Under the pieces are notes generated by a model, which was not told the origin of the DNA, made no database searches, and saw nothing but the letters and a program-made list of their open reading frames with translations. Made by a program: the position numbers and the translations under genes. This document shows, one piece after another, positions 25,784 through 34,016 of a stretch of DNA of 59,603 nt. Source of the stretch: UMGS1649 sp045637095 (lineage in GTDB: Bacteria > Bacillota > Clostridia > TANB77 > CAG-465); NCBI GenBank assembly GCA_045637095.1, contig JAZTYX010000045.1, forward strand, positions 1 through 59,603. Direction: 5' to 3'. Within the stretch, counting starts at the first letter, position 1. Every line of letters begins with the position of its first letter.

Positions 25784-26104
25784 TTATTCAACAAAACTAT
25801 CTTTTACATCTTTAACAAATTTTTTAACTAGAGATAATTGTTTATCTGTTAATTCTAGTTCGTCAGCTTCGCAAACTTGGCATGTTAAAGATTCAGCAAA
25901 TAATACATCTAAACTAATACCTAAAACATTAGATAATCTAATAGCTGTTGTTATACTAGGCGCTTTGATGCCTCTTTCAATATCGCCCAAGAAATTTTGT
26001 GAAACACCAACTTCTTCAGCTAAAGCGTATTGAGTTAAATCTAATTTTAATCTGCCTTGTTTAATTCTTTTGCCTAACATTTCTAAATTTAAATATGATG
26101 TCAT
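25784..26104 (-). CDS. XRE-family transcriptional regulator
   Basis: 106 aa. HTH at about 10-65: MLGKRIKQGRLKLDLTQYAL, VGVSQNFLGDIERG, APSITTAIRLSNVLGIS. The C-terminal part contains a Cys pair (LTCQVCEADELEL) and a helix that may dimerise. GAGGTGAT ribosome site. The palindrome in its promoter suggests autorepression. It is monocistronic, with no toxin gene beside it. Confidence 0.88.
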   Translation of the reverse strand: MTSYLNLEMLGKRIKQGRLKLDLTQYALAEEVGVSQNFLGDIERGIKAPSITTAIRLSNVLGISLDVLFAESLTCQVCEADELELTDKQLSLVKKFVKDVKDSFVE

Positions 26105-26125
26105 TTTTTATCACCTCACACCTAC

Positions 26126-26154
26126 AGTATAACTATACACTATGTGAGTGTAAA
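26126..26154 (-). promoter_or_regulatory. Promoter with operator palindrome of the XRE regulator
   Basis: Minus strand TTTACA, 17 bp, TATACT. Inside the spacer lies TACACT-N5-AGTGTA (26136-26152), the likely operator, with the same 6-5-6 geometry as the operators of the HTH-Fic gene. Confidence 0.65.
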
Positions 26155-26194
26155 ACAAAACAAGCACTTTGTGTGTAAAGCAACACAATTACGA

Positions 26195-26581
26195 CTAATT
26201 TAAATAAGAAATAGCATTAGCTGTAGCAAAATCCTTAATATGAGAGATGCTTACATCTATAATTAAGTTGCATTCTTCTTGCATTTTGCTAATATTAGGT
26301 TTTAGTATGTTAACAACAGGTCTATTTTTATTAGTTTTATCGTTTAATATTTCTATTTCACTTAGACTTACAGTGTTATCTATTTTTGAAAGGCTTTTGT
26401 AAATTGCTTCTTTTGCAGCAAATCTTCCTGCGTAGTGAATAAAACGTGTAACATCTGGTTTTTTATCTGCATATTCTATTTCAAGGGGTGTAAATACTTT
26501 CTCCTTAAATCCAGGGGTAGATAGTATTGCTTTTTTTACACGCTCAACTTCAATTATATCTGTTCCACAAAAATAATTCAT
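26195..26581 (-). CDS. acpS: Holo-[acyl-carrier-protein] synthase
   Basis: 128 aa, normal length. Motifs CGTDIIEVERVKKAI at the N-terminus and GRFAAKEAIYKSL mid-protein hold the magnesium-binding Asp and Glu. It transfers 4'-phosphopantetheine from CoA to acyl carrier protein. CGGAGGA ribosome site. It is divergent from tRNA-Pro. Confidence 0.96.
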   Translation of the reverse strand: MNYFCGTDIIEVERVKKAILSTPGFKEKVFTPLEIEYADKKPDVTRFIHYAGRFAAKEAIYKSLSKIDNTVSLSEIEILNDKTNKNRPVVNILKPNISKMQEECNLIIDVSISHIKDFATANAISYLN

Positions 26582-26620
26582 AATTCCTCCGAAAAATCTA
26601 TATAAATTTTAACATAATAC

Positions 26621-26649
26621 TTGCAATTTTTCAATAAATATATTATAAT
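26621..26649 (+). promoter_or_regulatory. Promoter of tRNA-Pro
   Basis: TTGCAA, 17 bp, TATAAT, 11 bp before the mature tRNA. Confidence 0.75.
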
Positions 26650-26660
26650 ACTATTCGTAT

Positions 26661-26736
26661 CGGGGTGTAGCTCAGTTGGTAGAGCGCGTGGTTTGGGACC
26701 ATGAGGTCGCAGGTTCGGGTCCTGTCACTCCGACCA
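26661..26736 (+). tRNA. tRNA-Pro (TGG)
   Basis: 76 nt with encoded CCA. Acceptor CGGGGTG/CACTCCG; anticodon loop TTTGGGA gives TGG. It has its own promoter and terminator. Confidence 0.97.
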
Positions 26737-26740
26737 CATT

Positions 26741-26765
26741 GAAGGCGAAAGCCTTCTTTTTTTGT
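26741..26765 (+). terminator. Terminator of tRNA-Pro
   Basis: GAAGGC/GCCTTC with a GAAA tetraloop, then T8. Confidence 0.9.
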
Positions 26766-26797
26766 TAATAAAACCCCCAGATTTTCTGGGGGTTTTA

Positions 26798-27340
26798 TTA
26801 ATCTATTGTATCTATAAGCATATTGTTTACGTATATGCCAACAAGAACCATCTTACCATTTTTAACTCTTACTTTAACATAAGCGTTATCTATATTGTCA
26901 TTAAGATATTTCTCTGCTGCTAAAGATTTGTTTTCGTTCATATAATATCTTGTAGGAGTTTCGATAGAATACTCTTTAGCCCAAGAATAATATGAAGCAG
27001 TTGTTTCATAGTAATTAGTTGTATTAGTTGGACGTTCTTTGCTAATGTTTTTGAAATATGCAAATCCATTAGGACGTACGCCTATAGTAACAAAGCATGG
27101 ATCGTTATAATCTAGTTCTAAGAAGTTAGAATATGCAGGTACTGCATCTTCTTTGAAAGTTACGCGTAGGTAATTTCCTCTAAACATATCATATGGATCG
27201 TATGCTTGTACTTCGAAGATAAATTCTGTTCCATCCTTAAGTGTATTTGAGTTTATAGCTATTGTATATATTGGTATAAAGAATAGCATAAACGTTGTAA
27301 TTACATAAATAACAAATTTTTTGAACGGTAATTTAATCAT
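26798..27340 (-). CDS. GDYXXLXY-domain membrane-anchored protein
   Basis: 180 aa from the ATG at 27340, which has GGAGGTAAT upstream; an earlier in-frame ATG lies inside the DUF2157 gene. One N-terminal hydrophobic segment (about 9-28) then an extracytoplasmic domain with the signature YDPYDMFRGNYLRVTF. GDYXXLXY proteins are commonly encoded next to DUF2157 proteins, as here (8-base overlap). Function unknown, probably an envelope partner. Confidence 0.85.
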   Translation of the reverse strand: MIKLPFKKFVIYVITTFMLFFIPIYTIAINSNTLKDGTEFIFEVQAYDPYDMFRGNYLRVTFKEDAVPAYSNFLELDYNDPCFVTIGVRPNGFAYFKNISKERPTNTTNYYETTASYYSWAKEYSIETPTRYYMNENKSLAAEKYLNDNIDNAYVKVRVKNGKMVLVGIYVNNMLIDTID

Positions 27341-28565
27341 TTTTATTACCTCCAATCTTTTTCTTAATAACTTTTCCACTTAGCAAGAAGCATGTACCAG
27401 CTATTAAGAATAATACACTCTTAACACCAAAGCTTAGTTCTGCGCTAATAAACCTAAACATTATTATTAATAGAACTAAAGACACACCTTGTTTGATTTC
27501 TGGGTAAGAATTCATTTGGTTTCCAATAACAATCTTGTATATTCCAAGGCAAATTGCAATTAGATTTACCAATACAAATAAAAGTTCCGCTTGTATACCA
27601 GAAAATTGTGCTAATGCTATAAATGCAAATACAAAATATTCTTTTGGATTTTTATAAGCTTCAGATAAGTATACAAATACGCCAGCTAAAGCTGCAAATA
27701 ACAATGTATCAATATGTATAACTAATTCTTCTGTAAATTCTAGCATTTCTGCACTTGTACACGATAGTAACATGTAAAACATAAATGCAAAAGATAATAC
27801 TTTGTTTAATGGATTGTTCTTATCAAATAATGTTTGAGTTAAGAAATATAACATGTATAAGTACATTAGAATAGATTCTGGATTTATCCATTCTTTGTGT
27901 GATATAAACAATGTAACAAGTATTACATTTGTAATCCACATTAGAATGTTTCTATCATCGTTTTTGTCTTTTCTGTAATTAATAAAGTTAGCTATAAGTA
28001 TAGGTAAAGCCAATATAAATGTTTTTAGTAATGCTTCACTTTCAGCTGTATATGAATTTATAGCTACAAGCGAATATATTACAGTTCCTACGCTATATAC
28101 AATAACTGAAAGTTTGTTAAATAATATAAATGCAATAGGTAAAAACATTAACAGAGATGTAAAGAATAATTCATATATTTCTGTTTGTATATGGAATATT
28201 TGTGCTATAAGTGAATTTGTTGCCAGTATAGATACTGGTGCAAATATACTTGTATATAATTGTAACTTTTTATTTCCTTTATGCATATATTCGTGCAACA
28301 TATATGCTGTTATAGCTATAGGAATAAAAGAAATAATAACCTTTATACCCTTGGCTATATTGTTCCAATTCATTGCAAATAATGTAATTATACTAAGTGC
28401 AATTAAGAATATGCCTATTGCACCAAAAACAGTGGACAAAGATTTACTTTCTTTCTTAGTTCCAAAATGTTTTTGTGCGGCAATAAATTGTACATCTGTA
28501 ATAATACCATTATCTACAAGTTCGGTTAATTTAGAATTCAAAAAATTGGTTTCTTTTTTATTCAT
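27333..28565 (-). CDS. DUF2157 polytopic membrane protein
   Basis: 410 aa. A soluble N-terminal segment (LTELVDNGIITDVQFIAAQ) is followed by 12 or so hydrophobic helices, the DUF2157 layout. The gene lies in an operon 28879-26798 with a DUF4176 gene in front and the GDYXXLXY gene behind. AAGGAGG ribosome site. No enzymatic motif is visible. Confidence 0.85.
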   Translation of the reverse strand: MNKKETNFLNSKLTELVDNGIITDVQFIAAQKHFGTKKESKSLSTVFGAIGIFLIALSIITLFAMNWNNIAKGIKVIISFIPIAITAYMLHEYMHKGNKKLQLYTSIFAPVSILATNSLIAQIFHIQTEIYELFFTSLLMFLPIAFILFNKLSVIVYSVGTVIYSLVAINSYTAESEALLKTFILALPILIANFINYRKDKNDDRNILMWITNVILVTLFISHKEWINPESILMYLYMLYFLTQTLFDKNNPLNKVLSFAFMFYMLLSCTSAEMLEFTEELVIHIDTLLFAALAGVFVYLSEAYKNPKEYFVFAFIALAQFSGIQAELLFVLVNLIAICLGIYKIVIGNQMNSYPEIKQGVSLVLLIIMFRFISAELSFGVKSVLFLIAGTCFLLSGKVIKKKIGGNKND

Positions 28566-28591
28566 AATTCCTCCTTTGTAAAATACTTACC

Positions 28592-28879
28592 TTACAGTTG
28601 AGAAGGATTTTGATATAACTCTTCTAAGTTAGTTATAAAATCTGTGTATTCTTGATCTTCATAACCAATATGGATTACTTCGTCTATATCATCATGGTAG
28701 AAAAGATATTGATTTCCAACGCCGATATTGCCCATCGGATATGGAACTGCAATATAATCATATTGATCGCCATCTTCTAATCCATTAGATTGTAGTATTC
28801 CAAATATCATTAATTTTTGTTCTGAGTCATCTAGGGTAACAATTGAACCTAGTGGCAATAAATCACTAATATTTCTCAT
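28592..28879 (-). CDS. DUF4176 small protein
   Basis: 95 aa. LLPLGSIVTLDDSEQKLMIFG at the N-terminus and DYIAVPYPMGNIGVGNQYLF mid-protein fit DUF4176, a short beta-rich family frequently found in type VII (WXG100) secretion loci. No other T7SS gene is visible nearby. AGGAGG ribosome site. It is first in the operon. Confidence 0.85.
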   Translation of the reverse strand: MRNISDLLPLGSIVTLDDSEQKLMIFGILQSNGLEDGDQYDYIAVPYPMGNIGVGNQYLFYHDDIDEVIHIGYEDQEYTDFITNLEELYQNPSQL

Positions 28880-28917
28880 ATAATACGCCTCCTATTAAGA
28901 AATAATTCATCAATTTC

Positions 28918-28947
28918 ATTATAACAGAAAACGAATAAATATGTAAA
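28918..28947 (-). promoter_or_regulatory. Promoter of the DUF4176-DUF2157-GDYXXLXY operon
   Basis: Minus strand TTTACA, 18 bp, TATAAT. Confidence 0.55.
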
Positions 28948-28979
28948 GCGTAGGACTAATATTAATCGCTCTTTTTAGT

Positions 28980-29008
28980 TTGTGTATATCTTAAGTTTGT
29001 GGTATAAT
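28980..29008 (+). promoter_or_regulatory. Promoter of the gene at 29028
   Basis: TTGTGT, 17 bp, TATAAT with TGG before the -10. Confidence 0.6.
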
Positions 29009-29027
29009 ATATATATGAGGTGGTAAT

Positions 29028-29795
29028 ATGTTAAGCAGAGTAGAAATTGTAGAAATTTTAACTAATATGACTACAGAAGAAAACAAAGGAAGAATAGAAG
29101 AATTAATGGGTAAGATAGACAGAATATCTGATGAAGAACTAGAAAAAATATTAAAAGAAAGAAAAATAAAAAGCGCAAAAGATGTTAAAAAAGTTGTAGA
29201 AGGTAAAGAAAAGAAACCTATAATGACAAGACATAAATTTGAAAAACTAAATGATGTAGTTTCATTTGGTATAACAAATGAAACGTTACATGTTCATTTG
29301 GTTCCTAAAGATGCACATCACATGTTAACTAGAGAAGGACGCAAGGAAGCACAAATGGCTTTAATAGATGCGATGGAAAAAATAAAAGAAAAACTTGCTG
29401 GAGACAAAAAATACGAAAGAGTACAACATGTTTATGCAGTATCTCCAATAATGACAGGAATAGTTTCCAGATGGTTTAAGGAACTTGGTTTTGATGTAAA
29501 GACATTACCAATGGAACAAGCAAAAGAGGATGAAGAGTTAGCAAAATTCACTGAAAGATTTGATGGGGCACAAAAGTTGGGAAGAGCAAATTTAACTAAA
29601 GAAGAACTTATGACGGAAGAATGGGAGCAAAGAAAAGATGAAACAAAAGCAAAACTTGCACCATCAAAAGACGGTGGTTTAATAGAAACACTTCAAACAA
29701 TGACAAATACTGACCAAGAAATAGTAGAAGCGTCTGATGAAATAGATGCAAGAATGCCAGAAACTCGCGAAGACAGAACAGAAGTTATAGAATAA
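29028..29795 (+). CDS. Conserved-looking cytoplasmic protein of unknown function
   Basis: 255 aa with no signal or membrane segment. Residues 1-60 are highly charged and helical (EELMGKIDRISDEELEKILKERK). The middle forms a compact domain with LHVHLVPKDAHHML, YERVQHVYAVSPIM and WFKELGFDVKTL, perhaps an alpha/beta fold. The C-terminus is acidic and low complexity. GAGGTGG ribosome site; monocistronic between promoter and terminator. I do not recognise the family; the clustered His residues could bind metal or nucleotide but no catalytic motif is clear. Confidence 0.7.
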   Translation: MLSRVEIVEILTNMTTEENKGRIEELMGKIDRISDEELEKILKERKIKSAKDVKKVVEGKEKKPIMTRHKFEKLNDVVSFGITNETLHVHLVPKDAHHMLTREGRKEAQMALIDAMEKIKEKLAGDKKYERVQHVYAVSPIMTGIVSRWFKELGFDVKTLPMEQAKEDEELAKFTERFDGAQKLGRANLTKEELMTEEWEQRKDETKAKLAPSKDGGLIETLQTMTNTDQEIVEASDEIDARMPETREDRTEVIE

Positions 29796-29808
29796 ATAAT
29801 CAAAATAA

Positions 29809-29836
29809 AAAACGGAGATGATTCTCCGTTTTTCTT
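29809..29836. terminator. Bidirectional terminator
   Basis: AAAACGGAGA/TCTCCGTTTT with a TGAT loop, between convergent genes. Confidence 0.88.
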
Positions 29837-29855
29837 CGTTTTAAACTAATATAAA

Positions 29856-30422
29856 TTAAGTGTCCGAACTAAGCAGGGCTTCTATTAATGATAGTGTATT
29901 GCTAGCTTTTGCCACGTGAATAGTGTGGATAATGCCAACGTTATTTGCACCAGCGATGTTTTCTAAAGTATCATCAACAAAGCAAATTTCTTCAGGCGAA
30001 ACCGCAAGCTTATCCATCATTTTTTGGTAGAATTCAGCTTCTGGTTTAACCGTGTTTAACTCTGCTGAGATAAAAATTTCATCAAATAAATCTTGTCCAA
30101 AGGCTTTCAAAATAAATTCTTTAACACAAGATATGTGGTTTGTAGCAACTACAAGCTTGATATCTTTGTGTTGTTCTTTGAACTTGCTAAGTTCACCTAA
30201 TGTTATTTTTAATGAGTAGATTGAACTACATATATATTTACATCTTTCTTTAAGACTGTTAATGTCCAGATTTGGAACGATTTCAGTTGCTTGACTTGAA
30301 AATTCAAAATCGCTTTTGTTTTTACCAAACAACCTTTCTAGTTTTTCATTAGTTTTATCTAAAACGAAGTCGTTTTCTTTTACAAGTACCCCGACTAAAT
30401 CGAGTGCGATAACTTTTATCAA
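29856..30422 (-). CDS. HAD-superfamily hydrolase
   Basis: 188 aa from a TTG at 30422 with AAGGTGAT just upstream; an ATG at 30443 would leave no ribosome site. Motif I is IALDLVGVLV (nucleophile Asp kept, the +2 Asp is Val), motif II is VVATNHISC, motif III Lys is in NTVKPEAEFY and motif IV is CFVDDTLENIAGA. This is a subfamily IA phosphatase-like HAD. Loss of the +2 acid resembles DLGGVL-type family members, so phosphatase activity is possible but not certain. Confidence 0.85.
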   Translation of the reverse strand: MIKVIALDLVGVLVKENDFVLDKTNEKLERLFGKNKSDFEFSSQATEIVPNLDINSLKERCKYICSSIYSLKITLGELSKFKEQHKDIKLVVATNHISCVKEFILKAFGQDLFDEIFISAELNTVKPEAEFYQKMMDKLAVSPEEICFVDDTLENIAGANNVGIIHTIHVAKASNTLSLIEALLSSDT

Positions 30423-30537
30423 ATTAATCACCTTGCTAATCATTATACCACAAAAAAATAAAAATGGAATATCAAAATCAAATTATGTGAAATTAAATTA
30501 AATATTAAAACAAAGGCTTTTGCAGCAAGCTTTTTAA

Positions 30538-30566
30538 TTGACAAACTGCCTATTCTATGAGATAAT
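30538..30566 (+). promoter_or_regulatory. Promoter of metG-lepB-holB-ricT
   Basis: TTGACA, 17 bp, GATAAT. No T-box-like leader is visible between it and metG. Confidence 0.7.
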
Positions 30567-30617
30567 TATATGCAGTGAAAAAGGTGTAAAAACATCGTGA
30601 AACAAGGAGGAGTTAAT

Positions 30618-32546
30618 ATGACAGAAAAAGAAAAATTTTATATAACAACAGCGATAGCATACACGTCTAAAAAACCTCATATAGGAAATACATATGAGAT
30701 AATTTTAACAGACGCTATAGCGAGATTTAAAAAGATGCAAGGTAAAGACGTATTCATGTTAACTGGAACAGATGAACACGGCCAAAAAATACAAGAATTA
30801 GCTGAAAAAGCAGGAATCGCTCCAAAGGCATATGTAGATAATGTTGCAGGAGAAATAAAAAGAATATGGGATTTAATGAATGTAGAATACGATCATTTTG
30901 TTCGTACAACAGACGATTACCATGAAGAGACTGTACAAAAAATATTTAAGAAACTTTATGATCAAGGGGATATATATCTTGGAGAATATGAAGGAATGTA
31001 TTGTACTCCATGTGAATCATTCTTTACAGAATCTCAATTAGTAGATGGAAAATGCCCAGATTGTGGCAGAGAAGTTAAACCTGCAAAAGAAGAAGCATAT
31101 TTCTTAAAATGCAGCAAATACCAAGATAAATTAATAGAGTACATTGAATCACATCCTGGATTTATTGAACCAGAATCTAGAAAGAAAGAAATAATGAACA
31201 ATTTCTTAAAAGCAGGTCTTCAAGACTTATGTGTTTCTAGAACATCATTTACTTGGGGAATACCAGTAAGCTTTAATCCAAAACATGTAACTTATGTTTG
31301 GATAGATGCTTTAACAAACTATATAACAGCATTAGGATATAAATTAGATTCAAAATCTGAGTTATACAACAAAAACTGGCCAGCAGATGTACATGTAATT
31401 GGTAAAGATATATTAAGATTCCATTCAATATATTGGCCAATAATATTAATGGCTCTAGGTGAACCATTACCTAAGAAAATATATGCTCACGGTTGGATGC
31501 TATTTGGTGAAGATAAGATGAGTAAATCTAAAGGAAACGTAATCTATGCAGATGAACTTGCAGAAGAATTTGGCGTAGATGCAGTTAGATATTATTCTTT
31601 ATCTGAAATGCCATATGCACAAGACGGAAGCATAACTTACGAAGCGGTAATATCTAGATATAATTCAGATCTTGCTAACACACTAGGAAACCTTGTAAAC
31701 AGAACTGTAGCAATGGTAAATAAATACTTTGAAGGAACTGTATATTTACCAGGAGAAGAAACTGAGATAGACAAAGACCTTAAAGCATTTGTTAAAAATG
31801 CAGTAGATACATACATTACAAAGATGGATGAATATAAAGTAGCAGAAGCTATTGAATGTGCAATGGATTTAGCAAGAAGAAGTAACAAGTACATAGATGA
31901 AACAACTCCATGGACGCTTGCAAAAGAAGATACAGAAAGATTAAAAACAGTATTATTTAATCTTCTTGAATCTATTAAGATTATTGCAACATTACTATTC
32001 CCAGTAATGCCAGAGACAGCTAATAAGATAGCAGAACAAATAAATGTAGAAGCTTTAACATTAGAAGCTGCTAAAGAATTTGGCGTTAATGCAACTGAAA
32101 GAAAAGTAGGAGTAGCAACTCCGTTATTTGCAAGAATAGATGAAAAGGTAAAATTAGAAGAATTAACTAAAAAGATGGAAGCTAAAAAAGAGCCAGTTAA
32201 AGAAATGCCAAAAGATATTAAAGAGGAAATAACTTTTGATGAATTTGGTAAAACTGAACTTAGAGTAGCTAAAATTCTTACAGCAGAAAGAATAGAAGGT
32301 GCAAACAAGTTATACAAAATAACTGTAGATCTTGGATATGAACAAAGAACAGTAGTATCTGGACTTGTGCCATATTATAAAGAAGATGAATTAATAGGTA
32401 AAAAAGTAATACTTGTTGCAAACTTAAAACCTGCTAAATTAAGAGGAATAGAATCTAGGGGAATGATACTAGCAGCTGGTGAAGGAGACAATGTTAAGCT
32501 TGTAACAGTTGATGGAGATATGGAACTTGGTTCTATTGTATGTTAA
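30618..32546 (+). CDS. metG: Methionyl-tRNA synthetase
   Basis: 642 aa from the ATG at 30618 with AGGAGG upstream; the earlier GTG at 30597 precedes that site. HIGH-type motif KPHIGNTYE at the N-terminus, zinc-binding CTPCESFF and CPDCG, KMSKS in DKMSKSKGN at about residue 300. The C-terminal 110 residues form a Trbp111-like tRNA-binding domain (FGKTELRVAKILTAERIEGA, LVANLKPAKLRGIESRGMIL). First gene of a four-gene operon with lepB, holB and ricT. Confidence 0.98.
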   Translation: MTEKEKFYITTAIAYTSKKPHIGNTYEIILTDAIARFKKMQGKDVFMLTGTDEHGQKIQELAEKAGIAPKAYVDNVAGEIKRIWDLMNVEYDHFVRTTDDYHEETVQKIFKKLYDQGDIYLGEYEGMYCTPCESFFTESQLVDGKCPDCGREVKPAKEEAYFLKCSKYQDKLIEYIESHPGFIEPESRKKEIMNNFLKAGLQDLCVSRTSFTWGIPVSFNPKHVTYVWIDALTNYITALGYKLDSKSELYNKNWPADVHVIGKDILRFHSIYWPIILMALGEPLPKKIYAHGWMLFGEDKMSKSKGNVIYADELAEEFGVDAVRYYSLSEMPYAQDGSITYEAVISRYNSDLANTLGNLVNRTVAMVNKYFEGTVYLPGEETEIDKDLKAFVKNAVDTYITKMDEYKVAEAIECAMDLARRSNKYIDETTPWTLAKEDTERLKTVLFNLLESIKIIATLLFPVMPETANKIAEQINVEALTLEAAKEFGVNATERKVGVATPLFARIDEKVKLEELTKKMEAKKEPVKEMPKDIKEEITFDEFGKTELRVAKILTAERIEGANKLYKITVDLGYEQRTVVSGLVPYYKEDELIGKKVILVANLKPAKLRGIESRGMILAAGEGDNVKLVTVDGDMELGSIVC

Positions 32547-32558
32547 GGAGAAAATAAA

Positions 32559-33176
32559 TTGAAAACCAGTTGGATAAAAGAGACTGTGGAATGGATAGTT
32601 TGTTTTATAATTGCATACGCAATATATTTAGGAATAAATTATTTTATAGGTACAATTGCGGGAGTAAAACAAAGTTCTATGTATCCAACATGTCTTGAAG
32701 GAGATAGAGTTGTAATAGGAAGAAGAGTACTATACAACAAAGAATTAAAAAGAGGAGATATAGTAATAGTAGAATCTCCATCTGTAACAGAAAACAATGC
32801 AAATCCACTTGCGACTTATGAGACAAAGACAGGTTTTGCTAAATTCGCATATAACGTAATGGGAATTGGTAAAATGAGCTTCATAAAAAGAGTAATAGGA
32901 CTTCCGGGTGAGCATTTGTTTATAGCCGAAGACGGATATGTTTATATAAATGGCGAGAAATTAGATGAACCATATTTAACAGATGGCTTAAAAACTCCAA
33001 GAACAGGTGATATATATGACATAGTAATACCAGAAGGTTATGTCTTTACTATAGGAGATAATCGAGAGGGAAGTATGGATTGTAGAATATTTGGAGCCGT
33101 ACCTTTAGACAGAGTAGAAGGTAAAGTTATAGGTAGAATATGGCCATTAAATAGATTTGGTAAAATAGATAAATAA
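32559..33176 (+). CDS. lepB: Signal peptidase I
   Basis: 205 aa starting at TTG with AAGGAG 8 bases upstream. One N-terminal membrane helix (about 9-32) then the catalytic Ser in KQSSMYPTCLEGD, the catalytic Lys in FIKRVIGLPGE, and box E GDNREGSMDCRIFG. It cleaves signal peptides of exported proteins on the outer face of the membrane. Members of this window with signal peptides are natural substrates. Confidence 0.95.
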   Translation: MKTSWIKETVEWIVCFIIAYAIYLGINYFIGTIAGVKQSSMYPTCLEGDRVVIGRRVLYNKELKRGDIVIVESPSVTENNANPLATYETKTGFAKFAYNVMGIGKMSFIKRVIGLPGEHLFIAEDGYVYINGEKLDEPYLTDGLKTPRTGDIYDIVIPEGYVFTIGDNREGSMDCRIFGAVPLDRVEGKVIGRIWPLNRFGKIDK

Positions 33177-33186
33177 GGAGAAAGAT

Positions 33187-34014
33187 ATGTTTGAGAAAAT
33201 AATAGGACATGATGAGTCGAAACAAATATTAGAAAATGACATCGCAAATGACAAAGTTTCTCACGCATATCTTTTTTCTGGAATAGAAGGAATAGGGAAA
33301 AAAGAACTTGCATTAGAATTTGCTAAAATATTATTAAATACGGAGCATTTAAATGCTTGTATAGACTTTAAATTGATAGAGAAAGCAGTAGACAAGCAAG
33401 ATGTAACAGTAGAACAAATTAGAAAGCAATTAGCAGATGATGTATATATAGCCCCAGCTACATGCGATAGAAAAGTGTATATAATAAACGATGCACATTT
33501 AATGAACCCTTCTGGTCAAAATGCAATTCTTAAAACGTTAGAAGAGCCACCACCTTATGTAGTAATAATTTTAATTACACATAAAGAGCAAGAACTGCTA
33601 ACAACAGTTATGTCTAGAGTCAATAAGATTAAGTTTAATAAACTAACACCGGAAGATTTAGACATATTAACTACTAAAGTACTTGGTAACAAATTAGATG
33701 TGTTACAACATGAATATGCGGATGGTTCATTAAAAATTGCATTAGAACTATTAAAAGATAACAATAAATATGATAAAATAAAGATATGTGTAGATAAAAT
33801 AAAGTTTAATGATAAATATGGTGCTCTTAAAGCTCTTGAAGAAATAGACTTTAAGGATGATGAAACATTTAGATATTTTGAATACATATTTTTGAAAAAT
33901 AAGATGTATAATCTCGTGCCTGTAGTTGAAAAACTAAAAACACGCATGGAACAAAACGGAAGCGAGGATATGATAAAAACAGCTTTTGTTATTAATATTT
34001 TAAGAAAGGAGTAG
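33187..34014 (+). CDS. holB: DNA polymerase III delta'-like clamp-loader subunit
   Basis: 275 aa. AAA+ fold with a HAYLFSGIEGIGKKELA Walker A region and a delta'-like segment VYIINDAHLMNPSGQNAILKTLEEPPP. It is shorter than typical HolB, and the zinc-binding Cys cluster usually found after Walker A is missing (a single Cys in NACIDF). It sits 2 bp before ricT, as holB does near yaaT/ricT in Bacilli and Clostridia, which supports the call. Confidence 0.88.
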   Translation: MFEKIIGHDESKQILENDIANDKVSHAYLFSGIEGIGKKELALEFAKILLNTEHLNACIDFKLIEKAVDKQDVTVEQIRKQLADDVYIAPATCDRKVYIINDAHLMNPSGQNAILKTLEEPPPYVVIILITHKEQELLTTVMSRVNKIKFNKLTPEDLDILTTKVLGNKLDVLQHEYADGSLKIALELLKDNNKYDKIKICVDKIKFNDKYGALKALEEIDFKDDETFRYFEYIFLKNKMYNLVPVVEKLKTRMEQNGSEDMIKTAFVINILRKE

Positions 34015-34016
34015 CT

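Noticed and set aside
30443..30617. T-box riboswitch upstream of metG
   Set aside because: The leader after the predicted promoter is only about 45 nt and contains neither a specifier loop nor an anti-terminator.
31637..32317. 226-codon antisense frame inside metG
   Set aside because: Low-complexity Ser/Leu-rich translation typical of the complement of an AT-rich gene; metG motifs cover this stretch.
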